Assembly: GCF_946187255.1 (NCBI RefSeq)
Contig: NZ_CAMHRZ010000070.1
Span: forward strand, 1-13,725
DNA length: 13,725 nucleotides
Direction: 5' to 3'
Origin: an uncultured Ruminococcus sp.
Lineage (GTDB): Bacteria > Bacillota > Clostridia > Oscillospirales > Ruminococcaceae
Shown here: one piece after another, positions 7,036-13,725 of the stretch
Layout: each line of letters starts with the position of its first letter
Position numbering within the stretch: the first letter of the stretch is position 1
Translations under genes and position numbers: made by a program
The notes under the pieces: generated by a model
Databases searched by the model: none
What the model saw: the letters and a program-made list of their open reading frames with translations, nothing else
What the model was told of the DNA's origin: nothing

Positions 7036-7165
7036 AATTCCTCCTTTGATTTTCCGGACGTTCATACGCTGCCGTTATCTGTGCAGTCAGAGGACCGTCT
7101 CTTTAATGTCGTGCCTTTTGGCTGGCATTAACTCTCGTCGGGGATACCGACGGTAATTCAAATGC
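7036..7165 (-). promoter_or_regulatory. Structured 5' leader of rplS, candidate L19 leader
   Basis: The transcript from the rplS promoter has a leader of about 134 nt with no convincing gene. On the minus strand two exclusive foldings are visible. In one, ACCGTC (7149-7154) pairs with GACGGT (7094-7099), enclosing an arm in which TTAATG pairs with CATTAA (7126-7131 with 7103-7108) and GCC-AAAA-GGC caps it (7113-7122). In the other, CGTCGG-TATCC-CCGAC-G forms a local 6-bp hairpin (7136-7152) that uses the same bases as the long-range stem. Structured L19 leaders are known in Firmicutes from comparative genomics, and I infer this is one; I could not match it to the covariance model. Confidence 0.6.
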
Positions 7166-7171
7166 TTAGAT

Positions 7172-7200
7172 ATTATACCACATAACCTATGATTTTTCAA
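7172..7200 (-). promoter_or_regulatory. Promoter of rplS
   Basis: On the minus strand TTGAAA (-35, 7195-7200) is followed after 17 bp by a perfect TATAAT (-10, 7172-7177), with TGG directly before the -10 (extended -10). It begins 7 nt past the stop codon of the DUF2344 gene. The expected start is near 7165. Confidence 0.82.
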
Positions 7201-7207
7201 GTATTCC

Positions 7208-7915
7208 CTAGCAGAAATCTTCACCGTTTTCCAAAAGGATTTTTGTGCGTTCTACACAAATCTCATCGGCTTTCAATCCGTACATATCAAGAAATGCCTC
7301 CGCTGCCACATTTGCGTTGAGGTTGAAGCCGCCGCCTGCGGGCAGCCGCATTTCCAGCGAAAGATACTTATCATCATAAGACACGCCCCTTACATCCAGG
7401 GACGGCTTGATATCGACGGGTTTATAAGTACCTTTTTTTGTACGTTTCTGTATCTCGATGACTTCCCTGCCCATAAAATCCTCAAAAAGCTCCGCCATTT
7501 TCGCGGGAGTTTCATCGGAGGATATGCGAACGCTGTAATCCGCATGAGTGATCTCGGTGTGGCTGTGTACGGGCGCGGCACAGCTGACTATCCTCATGCC
7601 TTCGGGCATCTGTGCGTCCAGCCTTTCCCTCACTTCTTCATTTGGGATATCTTCAAGAAGCGCAAAATCCATGATCTCCACTCTGCTTTCAAAGCCAAGA
7701 GACAGTGTCAGCGGGAACATTATATAGATATGAGGGTTGAAGCCCTGGGTATACCATATAGGCAGCTTTGCCCGCTTTATCGCCCTCTGCATCGCCCGCA
7801 TGAGGTCAAGGTGGGAGATATACTTTGCTCTGCCGCATTTTTCGTAAACCACCCGCCTGTCATACCTGTCGGGACGGAGATCCACATTTTTAGGTTGAAG
7901 TCTTTTTTCCGCCAC
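7208..7915 (-). CDS. DUF2344 / TIGR03936 radical SAM-associated protein
   Basis: A 235-residue partner protein of the neighbouring radical SAM enzyme. The DUF2344 core begins at about residue 23 (VVYEKCGRAKYISHLDLMRAMQRA) and includes LPIWYTQGFNPHIYIMFPLTLSLGFES, both hallmark stretches. In many clostridia this domain is encoded directly after, or fused to, a TIGR03960 radical SAM protein. The biochemical role is unknown. The longest frame starts at a GTG at 7924, but GGAGG overlaps that codon; the in-frame GTG at 7913-7915 is 8 nt from the same GGAGG and is the better start. The gene overlaps the radical SAM gene by 26 nt, so translation is probably coupled. No hairpin terminator follows; the rplS promoter begins right behind it. 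Confidence 0.88.
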   Translation of the reverse strand: MAEKRLQPKNVDLRPDRYDRRVVYEKCGRAKYISHLDLMRAMQRAIKRAKLPIWYTQGFNPHIYIMFPLTLSLGFESRVEIMDFALLEDIPNEEVRERLDAQMPEGMRIVSCAAPVHSHTEITHADYSVRISSDETPAKMAELFEDFMGREVIEIQKRTKKGTYKPVDIKPSLDVRGVSYDDKYLSLEMRLPAGGGFNLNANVAAEAFLDMYGLKADEICVERTKILLENGEDFC

Positions 7916-9755
7916 AATAAACACCTCCGCACTCGGGCTTTATGCCGCAGCCCGAACAGCCTTCCTTACAGTTCCTTGTTGTCTGCGCAAGATGCGCCTT
8001 TTTGTTCTCGCGCACAAGAAACTCATGGGATACAAGATAGTCAAGATGCGACCAGGGAGCCACTTCATCGTAGCTGCGGGTCCTGTTGGCGTAGAATGCG
8101 GTATCTATGCCGTTTTCTTCAAAAGCCTCCAGCCATTTGTCAAACTTGAAATGCTCGTCCCAGCTGTCCATATAACACCCTTTTTTCCACGCAGTATATA
8201 TAACCTTTGATATGCGCCTGTCGCCCCTAGCCAGCACCGCTTCCAGTACGGATGTATTTGAATAGTGCAGACTCAGCCTTATCTTCTTGCTGGTGACGGC
8301 GGATTTCAGTATATCCTGCTTGTGCTTTATCTCCGCTTCGGTCGCCTGCGGTTCAAACTCAAAGGGCGTAAAGGGCTTGGGAACAAAGGTGGCGGTGGAT
8401 ACCGCTATCTGCACCGAACGCCCGCGTTTTTCCTTTGGTGTGTCGTAGTACAGCTGCAGTATCTTGTCCGAAAGTTCGGCTATTCCGCGAATATCGTCGT
8501 CCGTTTCGGTGGGCTGACCCATCATGAAATACAGCTTCACCTGTGTATAACCCCACTCAAATGCCATTTTGCAGGTGGAGATTATCTCGTCTTCGGTGAT
8601 ATTCTTGTTTATTACATCACGCAGGCGCTGTGTTCCCGCTTCGGGGGCGAAAGTAAGTCCGCTTTTTCGTACAGCTTGTATCCTTTCCAGCAGTTCCTCA
8701 TTGAAGCTGTCAAGACGCAGTGAGGGCAGTGCCAGATTGACGTTCTCACCGTCGGTGTACTCCGAAAGACTTAACAGCAGTTCGTTTATCCTGGTGTGGT
8801 CGCTGGTGGAAAGTGATGACAGCGACACTTCCTCATAGCCCGTCTGTTCGCAGAGAGACTTTGTCTCATTTTTGATAGTATCGATATTCTTCTCACGGAA
8901 AGGACGGTATATGAATCCTGCCTGACAGAAACGGCAGCCTCTTATACATCCCCTCAGCACCTCCACCACAGAACGGTCGTGTACTATCTCGCTGAAAGGC
9001 ACGACAAAGCTGTCGGGATAGTATACCTTGTCAAAATCGGCTATGATACGCTTTTTTATACGCGCGGGGGCTTCGGGCACGTTCGGGGTTATGCTCTTCA
9101 CCGTGCCGTCCTCGTTGTATTCCACATCATAAAAGCTTGGTACATATATGCCCTCTATCTTCGCTGCTTCCCGCAGGAATTCTTCCTTTGTGGGGTTTGA
9201 GGGCTTCATTTTCTCATAAAGCCGCAGCAGTTCCAGATTGACCTCTTCGCCCTCACCCAGTATGAAAAGATCAAAGAAATCCGACATGGGTTCGGGGTTG
9301 CACACGCAGGGACCTCCGCCCACCACAAGAGGCGTAAGCGCTGTGCGTTCCTTTGCAAGCACAGGCAGTCCCGCCAGGTCCAGCATTTGCAGAACGTTAT
9401 TGTACGATAATTCGTACTGCAACGTAAAACCGATAAAATCGAAATCCTTTATGGGGTCAAGGCTCTCCAGCCCGTAAAGCGGGATATCGTTCTCTCGCAT
9501 GAGTGCTTCAAAGTCCTTTTCCGGCATGAAAACGCGCTCGCACCACCAGTTGGGCACATTGTTTTTAAGCCCGTAGAGTATCTTCATGCCCAGGTGCGAC
9601 ATACCCACATCGTAGGTATCGGGAAAGCAGAACGCAAAGCGCACATCCACCTTATCCCTGTCCTTTATGACACTGCCTATCTCTCCGCCGATATAGCGGG
9701 CGGGCTTGGTTGCTTTAAGCAGTATTTTTTCCAGCTTGTTTTTAATTACTTCCAT
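7890..9755 (-). CDS. TIGR03960-type B12-binding radical SAM protein
   Basis: A 621-residue enzyme of unknown reaction. The N-terminal ~200 residues resemble the cobalamin-binding-like domain of this family (CFPDTYDVGMSHLGMKILYGL at 43-63, LVVGGGPCVCNPEP at 143-156). I do not see the classical DxHxxG cobalamin motif. The radical SAM domain carries the cluster motif CIRGCRFC (C270, C274, C277) that binds the 4Fe-4S cluster and SAM, plus FAPEAGTQRLRDVINKNI (369-386) typical of the family. The C-terminus has a second Cys group (C596, C600, C603, C609, C614), which may hold an auxiliary cluster or zinc. The ATG is preceded by GGAG at 6 nt. It lies 11 nt after the 125-residue unknown gene and overlaps its DUF2344 partner. 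Confidence 0.92.
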   Translation of the reverse strand: MEVIKNKLEKILLKATKPARYIGGEIGSVIKDRDKVDVRFAFCFPDTYDVGMSHLGMKILYGLKNNVPNWWCERVFMPEKDFEALMRENDIPLYGLESLDPIKDFDFIGFTLQYELSYNNVLQMLDLAGLPVLAKERTALTPLVVGGGPCVCNPEPMSDFFDLFILGEGEEVNLELLRLYEKMKPSNPTKEEFLREAAKIEGIYVPSFYDVEYNEDGTVKSITPNVPEAPARIKKRIIADFDKVYYPDSFVVPFSEIVHDRSVVEVLRGCIRGCRFCQAGFIYRPFREKNIDTIKNETKSLCEQTGYEEVSLSSLSTSDHTRINELLLSLSEYTDGENVNLALPSLRLDSFNEELLERIQAVRKSGLTFAPEAGTQRLRDVINKNITEDEIISTCKMAFEWGYTQVKLYFMMGQPTETDDDIRGIAELSDKILQLYYDTPKEKRGRSVQIAVSTATFVPKPFTPFEFEPQATEAEIKHKQDILKSAVTSKKIRLSLHYSNTSVLEAVLARGDRRISKVIYTAWKKGCYMDSWDEHFKFDKWLEAFEENGIDTAFYANRTRSYDEVAPWSHLDYLVSHEFLVRENKKAHLAQTTRNCKEGCSGCGIKPECGGVYCGGKKTST

Positions 9756-9766
9756 AGTGTTCTCCG

Positions 9767-10144
9767 TCAGAATATCATATCAAATAGCCAAAGGTCTTCG
9801 TTCTTCTCTTTAAGCTCGCCGTAGTCCGATGTTTCAAAACTGTCCGCCGCCAGTCCTTTCAGTATATCCGCCACAACAGAGGGCGTTACCTGTCCGCCGA
9901 CCTCAGAGGGAAGCAGGAATATCCCCTGATGAAATCTGTCACAGTCACAGGAAACATAACAAAAGGGCACCTTTATCCTTCCGTACACAGGGTCGGGACT
10001 GAGCGGTACTCTTATGCGCAGTGTCTTGTCCGTATCACATATATGCAGGATATGCCAGCCGCCCTCCTTTTCGGGCAGAACATACCATATATACTCACTG
10101 CCCTCAACAGAGATGTGACGGCGGTTTTTAGTCCTTATCGCCAT
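9767..10144 (-). CDS. Conserved-looking hypothetical protein, 125 aa
   Basis: I do not recognise this protein. The 125 residues show a probable beta-rich N-terminal half (RRHISVEGSEYIWYVLP, then WHILHICDTDKTLRIRVPL), a short Cys cluster CYVSCDC (C62, C66, C68), and a C-terminal helix in VTPSVVADILKGLA. This layout vaguely recalls small uncharacterised proteins that pair a VDG-x-x-W-x-V strand region with a P-x-x-VA-x-I-x-x-L helix; that resemblance is from memory only. There is no signal peptide or membrane segment, so it is probably cytosolic. The ATG has a good GAGGGAGGG site 5 nt upstream and overlaps the end of the GNAT gene by 17 nt, so it is almost certainly a real, co-expressed gene. 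It sits 11 nt before the radical SAM gene. Confidence 0.8.
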   Translation of the reverse strand: MAIRTKNRRHISVEGSEYIWYVLPEKEGGWHILHICDTDKTLRIRVPLSPDPVYGRIKVPFCYVSCDCDRFHQGIFLLPSEVGGQVTPSVVADILKGLAADSFETSDYGELKEKNEDLWLFDMIF

Positions 10145-10661
10145 AGTCGCCCTCCCTCAGCTTTTTTATCCTCACCAGGTAATGGATACCGTCCTCATGG
10201 TGTATGTACCCGCCGTTGTTGAGCATACATTTCAGCGATGCGGGATTATCCTTGTTTACCTGCAAGTATATCTCGTCCTCGGGGACTATCTTCGATGCTT
10301 TCCTCACCGCCAGCGCCAGCATCTTCGTCCCCAGACCTCTGCCGCGAAATCCGGGGGCTATGTAATAGCCGATATGCCCCGAACCGTTTACAAGGCTCTC
10401 GCAGAGATAATGCCTGATATGCACCTGACCGACGATAGCATCGTCCTCCCAGACAAAATAAAAGGTCTGCGGAACATAGCCGTCGGGAAGCTGTTCACCG
10501 ATGGAATTTGCCATCATCTTCGGCAGTATGACCGCCCTGAAATCCTCAAAGGTACAGTTATGCCACTCGTTGAGAAAACCGTTCTCGTCCTCGGGGATAT
10601 CCCTTTGAAACAGGTATTCTTTTTCAATGTCCTGCGTATTCGCTTTTATCATAGAAAGCAT
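10128..10661 (-). CDS. GNAT family N-acetyltransferase
   Basis: A 177-residue acetyl-CoA-dependent acetyltransferase. The central strand FYFVWEDDAIVGQVHIRHYL leads into GHIGYYIAPGFRGRGLGTKMLALAVRKA; the acetyl-CoA pyrophosphate loop is R106-G-R-G-L-G111. The later LQVNKDNPASLKCMLNNGGY segment is the usual motif B (a N-x-x-S hydrogen-bonding region followed by the GF/GY turn). The first ~60 residues form a variable N-terminal part with no assigned substrate, so the acceptor is unknown. The ATG at 10659-10661 has GAGG 7 nt upstream; a second in-frame Met three codons later has no better site. It is the first gene of an operon with the 125-residue protein and the radical SAM pair. Confidence 0.9.
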   Translation of the reverse strand: MLSMIKANTQDIEKEYLFQRDIPEDENGFLNEWHNCTFEDFRAVILPKMMANSIGEQLPDGYVPQTFYFVWEDDAIVGQVHIRHYLCESLVNGSGHIGYYIAPGFRGRGLGTKMLALAVRKASKIVPEDEIYLQVNKDNPASLKCMLNNGGYIHHEDGIHYLVRIKKLREGDYGDKD

Positions 10662-10691
10662 GACTGCACCTCATTTCTTGTCATTTTTCTT

Positions 10692-10720
10692 ATTATAACA
10701 CAGTACGCCGATAAAATCAA
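10692..10720 (-). promoter_or_regulatory. Promoter of the GNAT-radical SAM operon
   Basis: On the minus strand TTGATT (-35, 10715-10720) and a perfect TATAAT (-10, 10692-10697) are separated by 17 bp, with TG one base before the -10. The expected start near 10685 gives a leader of about 24 nt carrying the GAGG site. It lies just past the addA terminator. Confidence 0.78.
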
Positions 10721-10721
10721 C

Positions 10722-10756
10722 AAAAATATATCCCGATACTGACATATCGGGATATA
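10722..10756 (-). terminator. Intrinsic terminator of addA
   Basis: A perfect 12-bp stem (10727-10738 with 10745-10756, core TATCCCGATA / TATCGGGATA) with a 6-nt loop, followed on the minus strand by TTTTTG and more T-rich sequence. It starts 11 nt after the addA stop codon and directly precedes the GNAT operon promoter. Confidence 0.92.
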
Positions 10757-10766
10757 GCTGTTATTG

Positions 10767-13725
10767 TCAGAGTTCTATCTCCAGCCCCTCGCCAAGGCGG
10801 AAGGAATAGATGTAGCTGCTCTTGACTCTTTCGCCCAGGAGCAGTTCAAACGCCGCTTTATAGAGCATCAGCTGTGTGCTGTACTTTTTCATATCGTCGG
10901 TGCTCTGAAAGTTGTCTGTCTTGTAATCCACCAGCACCCAGCCGTCATCCTCTCTGAATATGCAGTCCGCGATGCCCTGTATAAATCCGTTTTCGGTGGT
11001 ATACTCCCTCAGCTCCTCAGCCAGGTGAAGATCCTTTACCGAAGTCAGGAATTTCTGCTCGCGCCGAAGATCCTTCGATGCCATCATCCTTGCAAAAAGG
11101 TCATTCTTTACGAAGTCCTCCAGCCTGTTGACATACACGCCCTTTGCCTCACGCTCGGTCATGGCGCCTGAACTTTTCAGCCGCGCCAGCTCATCCTTTA
11201 CGCTCACGCGGGCTTTTTCATAGTCTGCCAGCTCCATGAATTTATGGGTATAGGTTCCCCTCTCAGCGGCGGTCAGCTTGTCCAGCTCGTCTGAGAGTCT
11301 CGGCAGGTTCGGGAAGAATTCGGGATCCTCCGCCCCCAGCAGCTTTGCCTTTTCAGCCGAAACTATCTCCGTAACTGTCAGCTTTGCGGGCAGTGAGCTT
11401 TCCTGTCTATTGTACACAAAATCGTACTTTTTACGCAGAGCCCCCACTATTGCGGGGTCGGCGGCTGCCCTTGAAGTGTGTACTTCCGTTTTCTCCGTCA
11501 GCACCGCTTCATCCCTGCCCTCATCAGCGGTATAGCTGAGTACCACTCTGCCGCCCGCTGCCGAAACAGGCACCGTATCCAATGCCATACCAAGCCAGTC
11601 TTCCAGCCCGTCCCTTTCGGGCAGCTTTGCAAGGCTCATCACCGTCCAGTCCAGCATACTGCTCTGATCGGCAGTCAGCTCCGCAGGTATCCTTTCGTAT
11701 CCCGCCGAGTTCTTTACCGCATCCCTCAGATGCGCCTGCAGCTTGTCATGGGTGGTATGTCCCGTTTTCTCATTCGAGCACACCAGCACCAGCTTTTCCT
11801 TTGCGCGGGTGCAGCCCACGTAGAACAGTCGCATTTTCTCGCTCTTCTGCTCTTTTTCCAGCACATCGGAAAGGTACTCATGATAGAGATTCACACGCTT
11901 AACATTCAGCCTGCGGTCCTTCATCTCAAAGGCACAGCCGAGAGATTTGTGCAGTCTGATACTGTCAGCGCGGGCATCCTCCCTTACCAGCTTTTTGGAT
12001 AGGGTACACAGGAAAACAAAGGGATATTCCAGTCCCTTTGACTTATGATAGGTCTTTACATTGACGGAGTCTCCGCCGGCTGTGACAGTGGATGCGTTCC
12101 TGAAAGCCTTGTCGTTCCCCGATACCGAGTCGATGAAACGCAGAAATCCCGTAACTCCCTCGTTGCCGCTCTGCTCGTATTCCCCTGCATATTGCAGCAG
12201 CAAACGAAGATTAGCCCGCTTTTTCGCAGAATCGAGATACAGCGAGGTCATGCCCATAAGGTCGGTGACATCGAATATGCGCCTTATCAGCTTTGCAAGG
12301 CTCATGCTCATGGAGCAGTAGCGAAGCGAGCCTATAAGTCTGAATGCATTGCTACATTTCTCCTGGAGCACGGGACTGCCCATATCGATATAGTTTGCAT
12401 AGCTCACATCGGTATCCGGTTCTCTTGCGGCACCGCTAAGCACCTGATAGATATGGTTCAGCTTTTTGCTGTCCTTTACTCTGCATCTCAGTCTCACCTG
12501 CGTCATTTCATCTGGGGTGAAGCCCATGACGGGCGACATCATTACAGCGGCAAGTGCGATATCGTTCATGGGGTTATCCACCGAACGAAGTATATCCAGT
12601 GCCAGAGATATCTCACGCGAACGTATGTAGCCGTCGGTGTCCTCGCAGTAAGCCCTCAGCCCTGCGGCGGAAAGCGCATCCGTCACCTGTCTGATATTGT
12701 CGTTGGTATTCACCAGTACACAGAAGTCCGACTGCCTGCAGGGTCTGTCCCTGCCCTTGTCGCATACAGGTTCCCCGCTGTCCAGCATCTGCTTGATCCT
12801 CTGTGCGGTGCGGATAAATTCCTCGGGGATATCTTTTCCGCTGCCGTCGGGCACATCCACCAGCATCACTTCTGCGGGACAGCTCCTGTCGGTATAGGCA
12901 GCCCCTGCCTCCAGCCTTTCATCGTCGTTATAATCCACCTGACCGCATCCGCGGCTCATCAGTGTTTCAAAGATGAAGTTCGATAATCCTATTACCTCTT
13001 TCCTGCTGCGGAAATTCTTTTGCAGGCTGATATGCTCCAGCCTGTCGGAATAAGCGGTATCTCTCGCCGTATCTATACAGCTGCGGAAAAGCTCGGGATT
13101 GGTCTTACGGAAGCCATAGATAGCCTGCTTCATATCCCCGACGATGAAGGTATTGCGCCCCATATATGCCAGGTCATCGGTATCCGAAACCGCCTTGAAT
13201 ATTATCTCCTGCACATCGTTTACGTCCTGATACTCGTCTATCATTATGATGCGGTACATCCCGCAGGAACGTATCTCCTCTGCCAGTTCGGTGCGCTCAA
13301 AGCCGCTGTCCGTTTCCTTTACCAGCAGATTTTTAGTCATGAGTTCGATGTCGCTGAAATCCACCGCGTTCTTTTCCAGCTTGATATCGTATGATACTTC
13401 CTCAACGCGCCTTTCCAGCCTGCACATTGCGGAAAACAGCTTCTCAGCCTCCGCCAGATTGTCACGCAGATGCTGTTTTGAAAGGCTGAGTGCGCCCGAT
13501 GCTTCTTCAAGTATCTCAGCCACGCCCTTGATATCCGCCTTGAAGCGTTCCTTGACATCGTTGAGTATCGCCTTTATATCCTCGGGGAGCTTGCCCGATA
13601 TGCGCAGAGCCTTGTATTTGACTTTTTCAGTCTTTTTGAGGTCTTCACTGCTGCGGTGCTTTACAGCCAGTTCATATCCGCTGTACAGCGACTGACACAG
13701 CGACAGGTCTTCCTCCGCCGCCTTG
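10767..13725 (-). CDS. addA: ATP-dependent helicase/nuclease subunit AddA (5' end off window)
   Basis: Helicase-nuclease subunit of AddAB, which processes double-strand DNA ends for recombination. The frame is open to the right edge, giving about 985 C-terminal residues; AddA is usually near 1200, so the Walker A region is missing only because the window ends. UvrD-type motifs are visible in order: IDEYQD (Walker B, 13224-13241), GDMKQAIYGFR (13107-13139), KNFRSR, TYHKSKGLEYPF (near 12020-12055) and YVGCTRAKEKL (near 11790-11825). The C-terminal RecB-like nuclease shows GIAD-x12-DYKTD (GIAD aspartate near 10967, DYKTD at about 10914-10928), giving the catalytic Asp-Asp-Lys set. AddB, often adjacent, would be off the right side. 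The gene ends at a strong terminator. Confidence 0.95.
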   Translation of the reverse strand, partial: KAAEEDLSLCQSLYSGYELAVKHRSSEDLKKTEKVKYKALRISGKLPEDIKAILNDVKERFKADIKGVAEILEEASGALSLSKQHLRDNLAEAEKLFSAMCRLERRVEEVSYDIKLEKNAVDFSDIELMTKNLLVKETDSGFERTELAEEIRSCGMYRIIMIDEYQDVNDVQEIIFKAVSDTDDLAYMGRNTFIVGDMKQAIYGFRKTNPELFRSCIDTARDTAYSDRLEHISLQKNFRSRKEVIGLSNFIFETLMSRGCGQVDYNDDERLEAGAAYTDRSCPAEVMLVDVPDGSGKDIPEEFIRTAQRIKQMLDSGEPVCDKGRDRPCRQSDFCVLVNTNDNIRQVTDALSAAGLRAYCEDTDGYIRSREISLALDILRSVDNPMNDIALAAVMMSPVMGFTPDEMTQVRLRCRVKDSKKLNHIYQVLSGAAREPDTDVSYANYIDMGSPVLQEKCSNAFRLIGSLRYCSMSMSLAKLIRRIFDVTDLMGMTSLYLDSAKKRANLRLLLQYAGEYEQSGNEGVTGFLRFIDSVSGNDKAFRNASTVTAGGDSVNVKTYHKSKGLEYPFVFLCTLSKKLVREDARADSIRLHKSLGCAFEMKDRRLNVKRVNLYHEYLSDVLEKEQKSEKMRLFYVGCTRAKEKLVLVCSNEKTGHTTHDKLQAHLRDAVKNSAGYERIPAELTADQSSMLDWTVMSLAKLPERDGLEDWLGMALDTVPVSAAGGRVVLSYTADEGRDEAVLTEKTEVHTSRAAADPAIVGALRKKYDFVYNRQESSLPAKLTVTEIVSAEKAKLLGAEDPEFFPNLPRLSDELDKLTAAERGTYTHKFMELADYEKARVSVKDELARLKSSGAMTEREAKGVYVNRLEDFVKNDLFARMMASKDLRREQKFLTSVKDLHLAEELREYTTENGFIQGIADCIFREDDGWVLVDYKTDNFQSTDDMKKYSTQLMLYKAAFELLLGERVKSSYIYSFRLGEGLEIEL

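Noticed and set aside
7033..7065. 10-codon upstream ORF in the rplS leader ending one base before the rplS GTG
   Set aside because: It overlaps the rplS ribosome binding site, has no ribosome binding site of its own, and encodes the GGAGG region by necessity; probably chance.
12045..12986. 313-codon plus-strand open frame opposite addA
   Set aside because: Antisense shadow of the AddA helicase region, which has clear motifs; no ribosome binding site or family resemblance.
13521..13523. GTG as the start of a 918-residue AddA
   Set aside because: The same frame continues upstream without a stop to the window edge with AddA-like sequence, and no ribosome binding site precedes this GTG; it is an internal valine codon.
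1..13725. CRISPR array, tRNA, rRNA, insertion sequence or prophage
   Set aside because: I saw no regular direct repeats, no cloverleaf-like sequence, no transposase or integrase motifs and no sign of foreign base composition.

Overview
This window looks like ordinary chromosome from a Ruminococcus-like clostridium (Oscillospirales). The grounds are the gene set (trigger factor, threonine synthase, rplS-lepB-rbgA-rnhB-yraN, a TIGR03960/DUF2344 radical SAM pair, AddA, a DUF1540 protein), the strong GGAGG-type ribosome binding sites, frequent GTG starts, and AT-rich intergenic regions with near-consensus sigma-A promoters. The genus is inferred from general resemblance and not from a search. I see no phage, insertion sequence, CRISPR array, tRNA or rRNA. 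Every gene but one is on the minus strand.

Layout, left to right. Positions 1-620 hold the N-terminal two thirds of a trigger factor gene whose 3' end lies off the left edge; it has its own promoter at 656-684. A metallophosphoesterase (693-1403) is divergent from the only plus-strand gene, a 57-residue Cys-rich DUF1540 protein (1492-1665). That small gene converges with threonine synthase (1812-3305), with a hairpin between them. Next comes a compact operon read right to left: two tandem type I signal peptidases (6516 to 5234), rbgA, rnhB and yraN (ending 3349), driven by a clear promoter at 6566-6594. To its right is rplS (6690-7031) as a separate unit, with its own promoter (7172-7200), a roughly 134-nt structured 5' leader that is a candidate L19 autoregulatory leader, and its own terminator (6640-6676).

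The 7208-10661 block is a second operon read right to left: a GNAT acetyltransferase, an unrecognised 125-residue protein, a B12-binding-type radical SAM protein and its DUF2344 partner. They are joined by overlaps or an 11-nt gap and preceded by a promoter at 10692-10720. To the right, the C-terminal ~985 residues of AddA (helicase plus nuclease) run off the window edge; the gene ends in a strong intrinsic terminator (10722-10756).

Functionally the window mixes translation and protein maturation (trigger factor, L19, RbgA, signal peptidases), genome maintenance (RNase HII, AddA, YraN) and amino-acid synthesis (ThrC). The least understood part is the GNAT / unknown / radical SAM / DUF2344 operon. 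No intergenic stretch reaches 300 bases. I found no convincing new defence or mobile system. The most worthwhile observations are the rplS leader, the unexplained radical SAM operon, and the tandem signal peptidases, one of which has a long acidic N-terminal tail.
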